A stretch of 64,000 nucleotides of DNA from Cocos nucifera. Its lineage: Eukaryota > Streptophyta > Magnoliopsida > Arecales > Arecaceae. Where the stretch lies: the NCBI GenBank assembly GCA_006176705.1, contig QRFJ01000765.1:1-64000 (forward strand). The letters are read 5' to 3'. The position numbers and the translations under genes are program-made. Below are positions 23,360 through 34,921 of the stretch, in pieces. The number at the start of each line of letters is the position of its first letter. The stretch's first letter is position 1. The notes under the pieces are model-generated. The model saw only the letters and a list, made by a program, of their open reading frames with translations. It made no database searches and was not told where the DNA came from.

Positions 23360-23735
23360 AAGGGCTACAGCAGTGGTTCGTAACCCTGCCATAGCCCAAA
23401 AAATTGCTGTCATAGGCTATGGCAGCGATTGTCTAACCGCTGCCATTATGGCCGTCATCGTAGCTCTATGGCAGTGGTTGTTGCAGTGGTTATTAGAATC
23501 GCTGTCATAGATTGTCTATTGCAGTGGTTTATAAATCACTGCAATAGATCGACCTATGACAGCGGTTATGTAACCGCTGTCATAATATATCTATAGCAGC
23601 GGTTACATAACTACTAGATAATCTATAGCAGTAGTTTCTTAACCGCTATCATAGATCTAGTATAATGGTTGGCACCGAACCTATGGCAGCGGTTGGCATG
23701 GATATGACAGCAGTTATAAAATCGCTGCCATAGAT
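23360..23735 (+). repeat. CACTA left subterminal repeats
   Basis: About ten diverged copies of a CTATGGCAGCGGTT-like 14-mer in both orientations, often as head-to-head pairs with a few bases between. These are the expected transposase-binding arrays of CACTA elements. Confidence 0.75.
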
Positions 23736-23907
23736 CTTAAATAATTAAAAAAATAAAATTTTTATTTTTTTATATATTTTACTTGATAAATATAGATATA
23801 TAATATAAAAAAATATAATAAATATAAAAATTATTCTAAAATACTAAAATTTTATTATTGAATAAAATTTATTATAATATTTTTTTAAAAAAATAAAATA
23901 CATCAAA

Positions 23908-25330
23908 AGTCTCTAAAATCTACATCATCATCATCATCGTCGTCATCTGGAGCTGGAGCCGAAGTCGAAGTTGGAGTTGGAGCTGGAGTTGGAGTCAGAG
24001 CTAGAACTGAAATGCGGACCAATATATCCTCGAAGCTGGTGACTTCAAAACATGCATTGAGCATCGACATCATGTCTCTCATGATGCCCTCCAGATAAGA
24101 TGCGCGCTCCTCAGTCTGATCTGCCTGCATCACAGCATGATCTGCTTGTGCCAATGCCTCCTAAAGCTCCTTCCGACTGACGACATTGAAAGTCTGTGAG
24201 GAGATGCTCACCTCAGACCAGTAGCTCATCGATGTGTGTTCGGACCTGCATCGGATCCTCCTAAAGTGCTCAGGCCCCAAGACCTGAGATAGATGGTCAT
24301 GGGGCCTAGAGGTATCCGGGCCCTCGCTCGCGAGCGCATCTAATTGATCCTATAATTATAAATTAAAATAAAATTTTATAAGAAATACTATAATACTAAT
24401 CATATATACTAATATATTTAATACTTACAAAAATACGTCCGATCGCGGTGTTCATCAGCCTGTCCGTCTTGTCCGTGCAGCTGGATCAGACGATCTCGCT
24501 ATGATTGGGCATTACTCCATCTCTTATCAGCTATAATAAAGAATAAATTTATCAAAAAGATGATAAAAAATATGAATTTAATTTATCTAGTAAGATTTAA
24601 AATTAATTACCTCTCTATGCACACGATTGGCCATAGACTCGTGGCCTAGAGTGTGCATATACTCCTGGACTGCACAGTTCTCTCAGTTCTAATGGAAGGT
24701 AGCCTAATAAGTATTTAAATAAATAATAAATATTTAAAAAATATTTAAATAAAATTTTAAGCATATTGAAAAATTCAAAGTTAGAAATTTTATCTCGAAC
24801 TCCTGACTCCTCCAGTGTCTAACCATCCTCTCCCATTGACTCAGAGGACAGTCCTATATCCAAGGAATACAAGCTCCTCTGGAAGTGTCTCATCGTGCTC
24901 GAGCCATCCTCTATGGAGCTTGATCCTTGTAACTCCTGGTATAACTCTTCGATCTTCCTTCAATCGGGCATCTTGAGCCCTCTCATGATTGAAAAAATCA
25001 TACCTCCTCTATGCAAATTTATCAAAAATCAGTTACAAAATTATTCTAATCAAACATATATAGTGTAAACATATAAAAATGCATAAATATAACTAAGATG
25101 CACGTACTTATCCATATCTTCCTTTCATACCCGATCCCTGACGGCAGCATCCATCAAATGCCAGTCTCTAGGGCTCTACAGGAATGATGTCCGACCGCCT
25201 CACAAGCACTCCAAAAAAAGAATGCATCTCTCCACACGATCTCCCCTACTGGCCTCCCCACCACATCGTAATAGCACCATCACCTGATGCTTGGCGGTTT
25301 CATACGTATGCCATACGTGTAGGGATCGCG
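23908..25330 (-). pseudogene. CACTA-encoded accessory / plant transposase-like gene, multi-exon remnant
   Basis: Read on the minus strand, the last exon (about 24345 to 23908) follows a good acceptor (ATTATAG then GATCAATTAG). It encodes QLDALASEGPDTSRPHDHLS, a helical stretch (QADHAVMQADQTEERASYLE), an alternating Pro-Thr segment and an acidic tail of eight Asp. One TAG lies in the middle. Upstream, pieces bounded by plausible splice sites lie at about 24430-24530 (donor GTAAGT) and 24615-24710. A further block with RDWHLMDAAVRDRV lies near 25130-25180. The Trp-His spacing, helical region and low-complexity C-terminus recall the Ptta/En/Spm plant transposase family. This is inference from pattern only. 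Confidence 0.45.
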
Positions 25331-25719
25331 AAATGTTCGACTAGATGATGCACCTGTAATACAAATACATTATGCAAATATATAAGTATACAAATACTAT
25401 ATAAAAAATAAAGTGTATGCTAATATAATAAAAATATATACTTCAGAATGCCTGCGATTGATAGCATGTGCCTCAGACTATTGATGGACGGTAGATGCTC
25501 AGTCGGTAGAGTAGATGCCATGGTGGAGTAGATGCCGATGGTGAAGCAGTCTCTGATGTCCATGCTGAGCTGGATGGAGTATGCTCTGACTACTCCTCAG
25601 ATGCTAAACTTGTGCGTAACCCACCGAAGAGGGCAGGGGTGAAAAGCTAGATGGCATTTCGGTGCCATCGTGACCTGCAACGTTAATGAACATTAATCAA
25701 TATAACATCATGACATATC

Positions 25720-26240
25720 AAATTCTATTCACTCAGAAGTCGAGCCAGCTTTCATGCCAGAGATAGTCGGCTCCGTGCTTGAGACATCTAGCTAGGGTCC
25801 TCCCCCAGCCAGCTTGATCATGGCCTGAGCCGGCTCGACTTGCGTATCCGAAGTCCAGCTCGACTGTGTGCCATTCCCCTCGATCACTCCCTCTCTCCCT
25901 CTCTCGATCTCTCTCATCGGTGATGGTGGCGAGGTCCGAACCCCTTCCTCCCAGCTTTTTCATCTCTCGATCTTCCTCTCTCCCTCTCTCGATCTCTCTC
26001 ACCGGCGAGGTCGGACCCCATCCCTTCCTCTCTCACTTTCTCGATCTCCCTCGTCGGCAAGGCCTGGATCCCATCCCTCCTAGTGATGCCGGTGAGGCTG
26101 GACCCCTTCCCTCCCTCTCTCGATCTTCCACTCTCCCTCTCTCGATCTCCCTCACCGGCGAAGTTGGACCCCCTCCCTCCCAATGATGGTGGCAAGGCCG
26201 GATCCCTCCCTTTCTCTCTCAAGTACAGATCCATCGGATA
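25720..26240. repeat. CT-rich imperfect tandem repeat in CACTA
   Basis: Repeated CTCTCCCTCTCTCGATCTC and CACCGGCGAGG-type blocks with a period near 100 bp. It opens long frames on both strands that are Arg/Glu/Ser-rich and unlikely to be genes. Confidence 0.6.
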
Positions 26241-26639
26241 TTTGGGTTTAGATCTGATACCAGTAATTAAAATTAGATCTAAATCTGAATATCTAGATTC
26301 CGATCCAAACTCAACCCATTAACAGATCTAGTCCACAGTCGTCGATATGGCACGGCCTAAGACTACCGCCATGACACGACCCAAAAACTACGACATGCAG
26401 ATAATTATAATATTTATAATAAATATTTATAATATTTATTATAAATATTTTATAAATTATTATAAATATACATGATTAAAAAATAATACTATAAATTAAA
26501 AAAATTATACCTGTGGTTATAGATAGCGAATCACACCGAAAGCTCCGAGGGTCACCAACGATGATGCTAGAGGAGGACGATGACACTAGAGGTAATATAC
26601 GAAACAAAAATAAGATAGTGAGATAGAGAAGAGAGAAAA

Positions 26640-27260
26640 AGAGAAGAGAGAGAGAGAGAGCAGGGGCGATCGGAGATGGGAGCTAGGGGGAGGGGGCACA
26701 ATGATGAGGAGGCCGAAGGAGGCTTCGCACTCGATCGGGAGATGGTCAAAATGGTGGTGGTGGGTGGAGAAGGGTGGGTTTTACGGGGGCAAAGAGGGTC
26801 GGATGGGGGTTCGCCGGAGGGGAAGTTCGCTAGGGACTGAGGGAGGGTCGGATGAGGGGCGAGGGGGGTGGGTGGGGTTTCGCAGGGGTCGAGTGAGGGT
26901 ACAGGGGGGTTCATTGGAGGGAGATTTCGTGGGGGGGCCGAGGGAGGGTCGGATGATGGGTGGGGGGGCCAGGTGGGGGGTGGTGGGTGGTGGGGGGTGA
27001 CCAAGGATGGGAGGCCGAAGAGGGAGGGTCGGATGGAGGGGTGGGGGGCTAGGTGGGGCCAGGTGGGGGGTGGCGTGGAGGGGCGGTCGGGGATGAGGGG
27101 GTCGGAGAGGGAGGGGAAGGAGGGGTGGCACCGGCCAAGGGAGAGGAGGGGCGACGTCGGCCCAGGGGGGAGGAGGGGCAATGAGGGGTGATGCCGATCG
27201 AGGGAGAGGAGCCTCATCGATGATGAAAAGGAGGAGGAGAGAGAGAGATCGAGCGCACAC
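26640..27260. repeat. G-rich low-complexity block in CACTA
   Basis: The plus strand carries dense runs of three to seven G with short spacers, in an otherwise AT-rich element. The minus strand gives a 216-codon Pro/Ser/Leu frame from composition alone. I see no conserved domain. Confidence 0.6.
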
Positions 27261-27329
27261 AGTAGGAAAGAAAAAATTTAGAAATTTTTAACCTAATCTA
27301 TGGTAGCGATTATTGAACTGCTGCCATAG

Positions 27330-28335
27330 ATGAAAAATAATTTTTTTTTATTTTTTTTAAATATTATATAATTTTAAATTTTAATGTCTATTTTTATCTT
27401 TCATTATCTAAATAATTATTATTAGAGTATCATCGCAAAAGATTGTCTCGACCCGATGGCCCTAGCTTCATCGATTATAAAAATTTGATTTCGAATGATC
27501 ACGAACGATGATGCGATGATCTGATAGGTAGAGATCTTTGATGGGTCCAAAAATCTATAACAATGATCTTAATGATATTTATAGCATACTATCAAAGTTT
27601 CACTTCAATTGGATATCGTTATCATGGTCAATTTAGTACGGAATGATTTCGGCCATTAAATTAGAAATAAGTAATCAAAGGGTTAAATGGTATTTGATTA
27701 TGAGATAATTTTTTAGTTAAATAATTTTTATTATAATTTTAAATATTTTATATGAAGATGATAGTAAAATTTAAATTATTTTCATATAAACTATTCATGT
27801 TAAGTAGATATTACAAAAGCATGAGTATAACAATTGGTGAAGTTTCAGAATGGTTATCAGGAGACGTATAGTTTTAGATCGTTCTTCATCTCACGAGTTA
27901 AATTTTATAATCACCATCATAAAAAATGATTAAAGTAGTAGTCAAGATCATTTATAAAAAAAATTATCTCATAATTGGACACCGTTTGATCCTTTGATTA
28001 ATCGTTTATCATTTAACGGTCGAAACTAATCTATACTAAATTGACCAAGATAACGATATCCGATTGAAGTAAAACTTTGATAGTATGCTACAAACATTAT
28101 TGAGATTATCGTTGCAGGTTTTTGGATCCATCAGAGCTCTCCATCGATCAGATCATCGCATCATCGTTCGTGGTCATCGAAATTAAATTTTTCTGATCGA
28201 TGAAGCTAGGGCCATCGGATTAAGGCAACCTTTTGGAACAACACTCTAATTATAATTATTTAGATAATGAACGGTGAAGATGGATATTAAATTTTAAAAT
28301 TATATAATATTTTAAAAAAAAAATTATATGACAGT
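27330..28335. repeat. ~1 kb foldback (inverted repeat) in CACTA right half
   Basis: The left arm (about 27335-27730) and right arm (about 27950-28335) are reverse complements of each other with scattered differences. For example, ATGGCCCTAGCTTCATCGAT near 27460 pairs with ATCGATGAAGCTAGGGCCAT near 28195. The loop is about 220 bp. No ORF. Confidence 0.75.
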
Positions 28336-28625
28336 GATTATAATTAACCGCTGCTATAATCTGATTTATAGCAGTGGCTACAATGAACCACTGCTATAGG
28401 TCGACCTATGATAACAGTTTTTTATAATCGCTGCTATAGGTCTGACCTATGGCAGCGGTTCTCTATAACTGCTGCTATACGTCGGACCTATAGTAGTGGT
28501 TATAAAAATCGCTATCATAGGTCTGACCTATGGCGGGCCTATGACAGCGGTTAACGAAAATTACTATCGTAGGATCTATGGCTGCGGTTTTGAAAATCAC
28601 TGCCATAGTAAGCGCTGCCATAGGC
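28325..28625 (+). repeat. CACTA right subterminal repeats
   Basis: Array of the same CTATGGCAGCGGTT-like motif and its complement as at the left end. A single outlying pair lies at 27297-27328. Confidence 0.75.
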
Positions 28626-28641
28626 CATTTTTGTAGTAGTG

Positions 28642-29997
28642 ACATATTTAATAAATACCCAAGTTAGATTATGTCATGGATGTCTATCTTTAGCATTATA
28701 GGCTTCGTCATTTTGACAAAAATAGGATAAATAGATTAGTTTGAGAGAAAAATCTCGACATCAATAATTGTGAATCATTGACAACCTATGAGTCTTATTT
28801 TCTTGTAAAGATGATAAAGTCATCTTTTACTGAAAAAGATGGAGGAGCTGATAAAGTTTTAAGTCTCATATATAATGATGTATGTGGATCTATGAACTCA
28901 AGTGCTACAGGAAGATATCAATATTTCATTGCAAACGATCTATCTGGACATGGGTGTGTCTATCCTGAATCATTTGAAATATTCAAATAATTTCATAATG
29001 AAACAAAAAAATAAACTAGAAATGGTATTGAAACTCTTTGATCAGATCGAAGATGCAAATACTTATCTAGTAAGTTTGTGACATATCTAGGAGAGAATAG
29101 GATTCTCTCTTAGTGGATCTATTCTCTCTCAATGGATTCCTTTCAAAATATAGAAATTAAACTTTATTAGACATGGTTCAATCCATGATAGGGTTCACTA
29201 GTCTGCCTATTTTAGTGTTATGCTTTTGTAACTACTTGTTTTACTCTAAAAATTTACATCGAGTAAATTTATTATAAAGACTCCATATGAGATATGGATT
29301 GGGCATAGACCTAGACTCTCTCACCTTTGGGTTTGGGATTGATCGATCTATGTCATAGGTTTGCACACAAAAAAACTTGGATCCTGGTCTAATAGGTGTT
29401 TAAGGGTTATTAATTCTACCATGCTGAAGAACATAAGATGTTCATCAGCAGTAGGGCATTCCTTTTGGAATGGAGTTTCTTAGATAAGAAACTAATGCCT
29501 ATCAAGTTGAACTTGAAAAAGTTTAACCGGTAGAAAATGAACCGATATAATCTAGTAAATTTACAAAACTAGATTTGATCAGATCAAATTTGGAGCCCAT
29601 TAAAGTAGCACCTTTAAGGAGATCCGATAGAGTATCAGGTTAGCTGGATAGATACTTCAGTATCTTGGTCTGGGATGGTGATCCTGTTGAGCTTGATGAG
29701 AATAATAAGGATCCGATCACCTATAGAGATATAATGTAGAGGTTTGACTCTGAGAAATGGCTTAGAGCCATTAATCCAAATTGACATCCATAGAAATCAA
29801 TAGCGTATGGACACTAGTTAATTCACTTGAAGAGAGAAAATCCATTGGATGCAAATGGATTCTCAAAAAGGATCAAAGTAGCGCAGACGAGAAGGTAAAA
29901 ATCTATAAAGGCCATCTGGCTATCATCTTAGAGTTCAAACATACATTTTGAATGTATGGCTTTGTTATGAATAAAGATAAACTCTGTATTTATAAGT
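28642..29997 (+). pseudogene. Copia C4 integrase and RT remnant
   Basis: Continues C4 after the CACTA element. The GAG-pre-integrase remnant HYRLRHFDKNRINRL lies near 28690. Integrase YNDVCGSMNSSATGRYQYF (28870-28930) is equivalent to HTDVCGPF and followed by NDLSGHGCVY. A degraded integrase C-terminus and linker follow, then the start of RT (about 29740-29900). About 115 residues of RT are missing between 29930 and 29952, where the sequence jumps to MYGFVMNKDKLCIYK. The assembly gap follows at 29998. Many stops. Confidence 0.75.
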
Positions 29998-30751
29998 NNN
30001 NNNNNNNNNNNNNNNNNNNNNNNNNNNNNNNNNNNNNNNNNNNNNNNNNNNNNNNNNNNNNNNNNNNNNNNNNNNNNNNNNNNNNNNNNNNNNNNNNNNN
30101 NNNNNNNNNNNNNNNNNNNNNNNNNNNNNNNNNNNNNNNNNNNNNNNNNNNNNNNNNNNNNNNNNNNNNNNNNNNNNNNNNNNNNNNNNNNNNNNNNNNN
30201 NNNNNNNNNNNNNNNNNNNNNNNNNNNNNNNNNNNNNNNNNNNNNNNNNNNNNNNNNNNNNNNNNNNNNNNNNNNNNNNNNNNNNNNNNNNNNNNNNNNN
30301 NNNNNNNNNNNNNNNNNNNNNNNNNNNNNNNNNNNNNNNNNNNNNNNNNNNNNNNNNNNNNNNNNNNNNNNNNNNNNNNNNNNNNNNNNNNNNNNNNNNN
30401 NNNNNNNNNNNNNNNNNNNNNNNNNNNNNNNNNNNNNNNNNNNNNNNNNNNNNNNNNNNNNNNNNNNNNNNNNNNNNNNNNNNNNNNNNNNNNNNNNNNN
30501 NNNNNNNNNNNNNNNNNNNNNNNNNNNNNNNNNNNNNNNNNNNNNNNNNNNNNNNNNNNNNNNNNNNNNNNNNNNNNNNNNNNNNNNNNNNNNNNNNNNN
30601 NNNNNNNNNNNNNNNNNNNNNNNNNNNNNNNNNNNNNNNNNNNNNNNNNNNNNNNNNNNNNNNNNNNNNNNNNNNNNNNNNNNNNNNNNNNNNNNNNNNN
30701 NNNNNNNNNNNNNNNNNNNNNNNNNNNNNNNNNNNNNNNNNNNNNNNNNNN
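29998..30751. other. Assembly gap (754 N)
   Basis: Unknown bases. The left edge lies in a plus-strand Copia RT (C4) and the right edge in a minus-strand Copia RT of a different family, so the two flanks are not parts of one element. Confidence 1.
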
Positions 30752-33056
30752 ATTAATCCCCTCTTAGAGTTTTCCATACTAAACCTCTTTAGTACTTCCT
30801 CTATGTACATCTTCTATGAAAGTCCTAGCATCCTATTCGGTCATCCCTATAGACCTTAATTCCTAGAATAAAGGATGCTTCACCTAGGTCTTTCATGGAG
30901 AATTTCTTGGACAACCATATTTTGACTGTCGTCAACATGGAAATATCATTCTCAATAAGGAGGATGTCATCCACGTACAATACGAGGAAGACAACAGCGC
31001 TCCCACTGACCTTTTTGAAGACACACGGTTTCTCTTCATTTTTGATGAAACCAAACATTTTGATCACATCATTGAAATGAGTGTTCCAGCTCCGAGATGC
31101 TTGCTTAAGTCCATATATGGACCTTTGCAGCTTGCAAACCTTGTGATCAGTATCACTGGATGTGAAACCTAGCGGCTGTTCCATATAGATATCTTCCTCA
31201 AGATATCCATTTAAGAATGTCATTTTCACGTCCATTTGCCATATTTCATAATCGAAATAGGCTGCAATGGCAAGCAATGTGCGGATGGATTTTAGCATAG
31301 CCACTGGGAAAAAGGTATCCTGATAGTCAATGCCTTCGCGTTGACTATAACCTTTTGCCACTAGTCTAGCCTTGAATGTCTCCACATTCCCATCTGCACC
31401 AATCTTTCTCTTGAAGATCCATTTACACCCAATAGGTACTATACCTTCTGGTGGATCTACCAAGGTCCAGACTTGGTTTGAGTGCATCGAGTCAATTTCT
31501 GACTGCATTGCCTCTAGCCATTTCTCGGAGTCGATATCTGATATCGCCTCGTTGTAGGTTTTGGGATCATCACCATGAGCACCATTACCTACGAGGAACA
31601 TTTTCTCTACTTCCTCTGAAATAATACCTAAGTATCTTTCAGGGGGATGGAAAACTCTTTTCCGATCTACGAGGTGGAGGAGGTAGTGTTCTTATTGGCT
31701 CAACCTGATTTGGTTCCAATTGGTCCTTAGCTCGTTGTACTTGTGAGACTTTCTCATCAAGCTTAATCTGCTTTCCAATGCCGCTATCTTGAATAAACTA
31801 TTTTTCAAGAAAGATGGCATGTCGACTCACAATCACATTGTGGTCTTCTGGAATGTAGAAATAGTATCCTAATGACTCTTTAGGATATCCTATGAATCGA
31901 GCTCTGAAGGACCTAAACTCTAACTTGTCCGCTTGTTGTCTTTTGACATGAGCCGGACAACCCCAAATTCTGAGATGACTCAGACTTGGTTTCTTACCAT
32001 GCCATATCTCATACGGTGTGGTAGGAACGGTTTTAGAGGAAACCCTATTCAGTAGATAAATTGAAGTTAACAATGAGTGTCCCCAAAGAAAATCAGGAAG
32101 GTCTGTGAAGCTCATCATGGATCGAACCATATCCAATAGAGTCCGATTTCTCCATTCTGAAACCCCGTTGAGTTGAGGTGTTCCTGGTGGAGTCCATTGA
32201 GAGACTATGCCATTTTTCTTGAGATAGTCTAGGAATTTCTGGCTAAGGTATTCACCTCCTCGATCTGATCGAAGAACCTTAATGGGTTTTTCAGTTTATT
32301 TTTCTACTTCATGTCTGAATTCTTTGAACTTTTCAAAAGCTTCAGACTTGTGTCTCATAAGATACACATACCCATACCTAGACAGATCATCGGTAAAGGT
32401 AATGAAGTAGACAAAATTGCCTCTAGCCGGCACATCAAATGGGCCGCACACATCAGTATGTACTAGGGCAAGGAGATCTGTGGCCCTTTCCCCATGTCCT
32501 ACAAAAGGGAGTTTAGTCATTTTGCCTTGAAGACAAGATTCACAAGTTGGATATGACTCGAAAGTCAATGGACTCAATAGCCCATTTTTCTCCAATTTGT
32601 TGATCCTATCTTCTGCTATATGACCTAATCTCAGGTGCCATAGATATCCTATCATTTGGACTATCCCTAGGTCGTTTGGCATTCACGTTTTGCTCGATAG
32701 TTAGAACAGATACATCAATATGTAGCTGATAAAGACCATTAATAAGGAAACCATTTGCAATTTTATTTCTTTCATAAAGAATGTTACAATGGTCCTTAAA
32801 GAAGGTAATCACATAGCCTTCTAGTGCTAAGCATGAAACAGAAATCAAATTCCTGCTAGCTGCAGGCACATAATAACAGTCTTTCAAAACTAAGTCTAAA
32901 CCAGATGGTAATCGAAGAGGGTATGTTCCCACGGCCACTGCAGCAACTCTTGCTCCATTACCGATGCGTAGGATCATGTCTCCATCCCTCAGCCTCCTGC
33001 TATCCTCAAGACCCTGCATGGAAGTGCACAGATGAGCACTAGAACCAGAGTCAAGC
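30752..33056 (-). pseudogene. Copia pol, second copy (minus): PR, IN, RT
   Basis: Near-identical inverted copy of 8385-10720. RT has YVDD (complement at 30966-30977). Integrase and linker lie at about 31620-32680. Protease WVLDSGSSAHLCT lies near 33050. It shares the TAA after the integrase stretch ending HEVEK with the forward copy at 9147. The RT is cut by the gap, so RNase H and the LTR expected next are missing. The longest frame is 30825-31601. Confidence 0.85.
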
Positions 33057-33940
33057 ACCCAACTGGATGCAGAAGAAATCCGTAAGGTTAGACTCAATAA
33101 CGAGCATACCTCCAGAAGGACCTTCCTTCTTGTTCTTCAGGGTGGCCAGGTAAGTAGGGCAGTTCCGCTTCCAATGGCCGTCGCTGTTGCAATGGAAATA
33201 CTTTTCCTTTGACATCGGCCTTCTTCTTCGGCTCTGCCTTCTTCTTCTTTGCTCCTTCCACCTTCTTGCTTTTTCGCAGACTTCTTTTTCTTTCCATAAG
33301 ACTTTCTTTTGGAAGAAGTCCATTCCATAGCAAGAACTGAGCCTTTAGAACCTTTCATAGAAAGCTCAGCGGTGACCAGCATGTTCATTAATTCGGCCAA
33401 GGAATTTTGAAGTTTATGCATGTGGTAATTCATGATGAATTGCCCATATGCATCAGTCAAGGATTGCAGAATAATATCATTCTGCAGATCCAAGTCTAAC
33501 TTCACACCGAGCTTCTCAAGCTCTTCCAAGTCCTTGATCATCATCAGACAGTGATCTTGGACTGACTGCCCATCACGCATCTTAGCCTTAAAAAGTCATT
33601 TCGTGACTTGATACTTGGCTGCGCGACTCTGTTCACCAAACATCTCCTGCAGGTGAGCCAACATTTGGCGAGCAGTCCCGATATCTTCATGTTGGCGCTG
33701 GAGCTCATCAGACATCGAGCCCAACATGTAATATCTGGCCTTATTATCTTCGTCTATCCATTTTTTCAGAGATGCTCTCTGTTCAGTGGATGGACGGGCT
33801 GGTAAGGTGGGAGGGTCCTGGTCCAATACATGGGTTAACTTCTCGAAATCCCAAAATGAATTTTGTAGTTCCTGAGCCAATCTTTATAATTGGGTCCGGT
33901 CAGTCTATGTGTGTCCAGGATACGTGCTAATGGGTTGGAC
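33057..33940 (-). pseudogene. Copia gag, second copy (minus)
   Basis: Inverted copy of 7497-8340 with few differences. It contains QEMFGEQSRAAKYQVTK followed by the same TGA, then QSVQDHCLMMIKDLEELEKL, the Lys-rich stretch and the knuckle YFHCNSDGHWKRNC. Tyr replaces the first Cys of the CCHC knuckle, so zinc binding is doubtful in this family copy. Confidence 0.85.
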
Positions 33941-34921
33941 GCAGACATTTTTCTATAGAGAGTCAAAGATTCTAGTTAGATACTGTAATTATGACTTGAC
34001 CAATTTATTTAGAATTTTATTTTTAAATAAATTAGCTCCCACTATTTTCTCGGATCCCTACACTCCCTCTGTAGAGATGCAAAAATCTCCATGATTAATG
34101 ATTTCTAGTGGGTGGTGCGGTCTCACCAACTGACTCATCACCTCACCTAACAGTTATTGGTGATGGGTTAGCCAATGAGTGAACAACTCTTGTTCAATGA
34201 TTCTCTAATCATGGTGCACCCAAACTTGGTCTCTAATTCATGAATCTCACCGTATCCGAAATATTGATCCACTCCTTAGTTAAGTCAGACCCACCATTTG
34301 CACAGACTGATTCCTAATTGAGTCTCTCACCGTATCCAAAATATTGAGCCCAACTCATCCTCCAGCCCATAGCATCCAATGCCTAATAGACATGGTTGCA
34401 TCTTTCCGGTGCAACTGAGCCACTGTATCCAGTCCGAGAACAATCAACCCCGGGAAGGGCCCGCACATCTACAATGGTGGAAGACCTCAGACTTAATCTT
34501 TTCTTAGGGAGAATTGATTCAGGTCTCATTAAACTAGACTTGTCATAGTCATAACAATTATGACTAACCTAGTGGCATGGGTTAGCTCGGATTATTGACC
34601 ACCTCAGAATCAGAACTGTGTCAACAGATATGGCCAGGTAAGTGAGATCGGTGGAAGGGAATATGCCATTAACTCGTACAAGAATGCATTCAGGTCGAGT
34701 AGCTTCCAATTAAAAATCAGTCGGTCGTATGTGCCAAACTTACCTTAGACACCAAATTATTGAGCCAGAACCAATTGGGTTAGCCTACAATCCAGACTCT
34801 AACCTCTGAGCCTAATTAGGTCTTGCTTGATCGTGACTCGATCTTGACCCAGACTTAATCCTATTAGGCTGGTCAATTTAAGCATTGTTGATCCCATCTA
34901 ACCAACTCTTGATTCGATCAA
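33941..34921 (-). other. Copia leader / spacer, second copy
   Basis: Inverted copy of 6456-7478, joining the minus-strand gag to a plus-strand integrase. It meets the opposed half at GATCAAACTATCGAG (34916-34930). No coding potential. Confidence 0.6.

Larger units (their letters stand above)
23347..28641. mobile_element. CACTA (En/Spm-type) DNA transposon, 5.3 kb
   Basis: Terminal inverted repeats begin CACTACTACAAAAA at 23347 and end with its exact complement TTTTTGTAGTAGTG at 28641. Flanking triplets are ATA (23344-23346) and ACA (28642-28644), a 3 bp duplication with one mismatch. Inside each end lie arrays of palindromic subterminal repeats (CTATGGCAGCGGTT and complement). No TNP2-type transposase is visible; one spliced minus-strand ORF with an acidic tail is. 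Likely non-autonomous. It splits the old Copia C4 between protease and integrase. Confidence 0.85.

Noticed and set aside
25733..26322. Ser/Leu-rich and Arg/Glu-rich frames on both strands
   Set aside because: They are by-products of the CT-rich tandem repeat in the CACTA element.
26567..27260. 216- and 159-codon Pro-rich minus-strand frames and Gly-rich plus-strand frames
   Set aside because: They arise from G-run composition. All overlap each other and have no domain or codon signal.
29952..30810. Long frames on both strands across the N gap
   Set aside because: They consist almost wholly of unknown residues and join two unrelated Copia RT fragments. Not genes.
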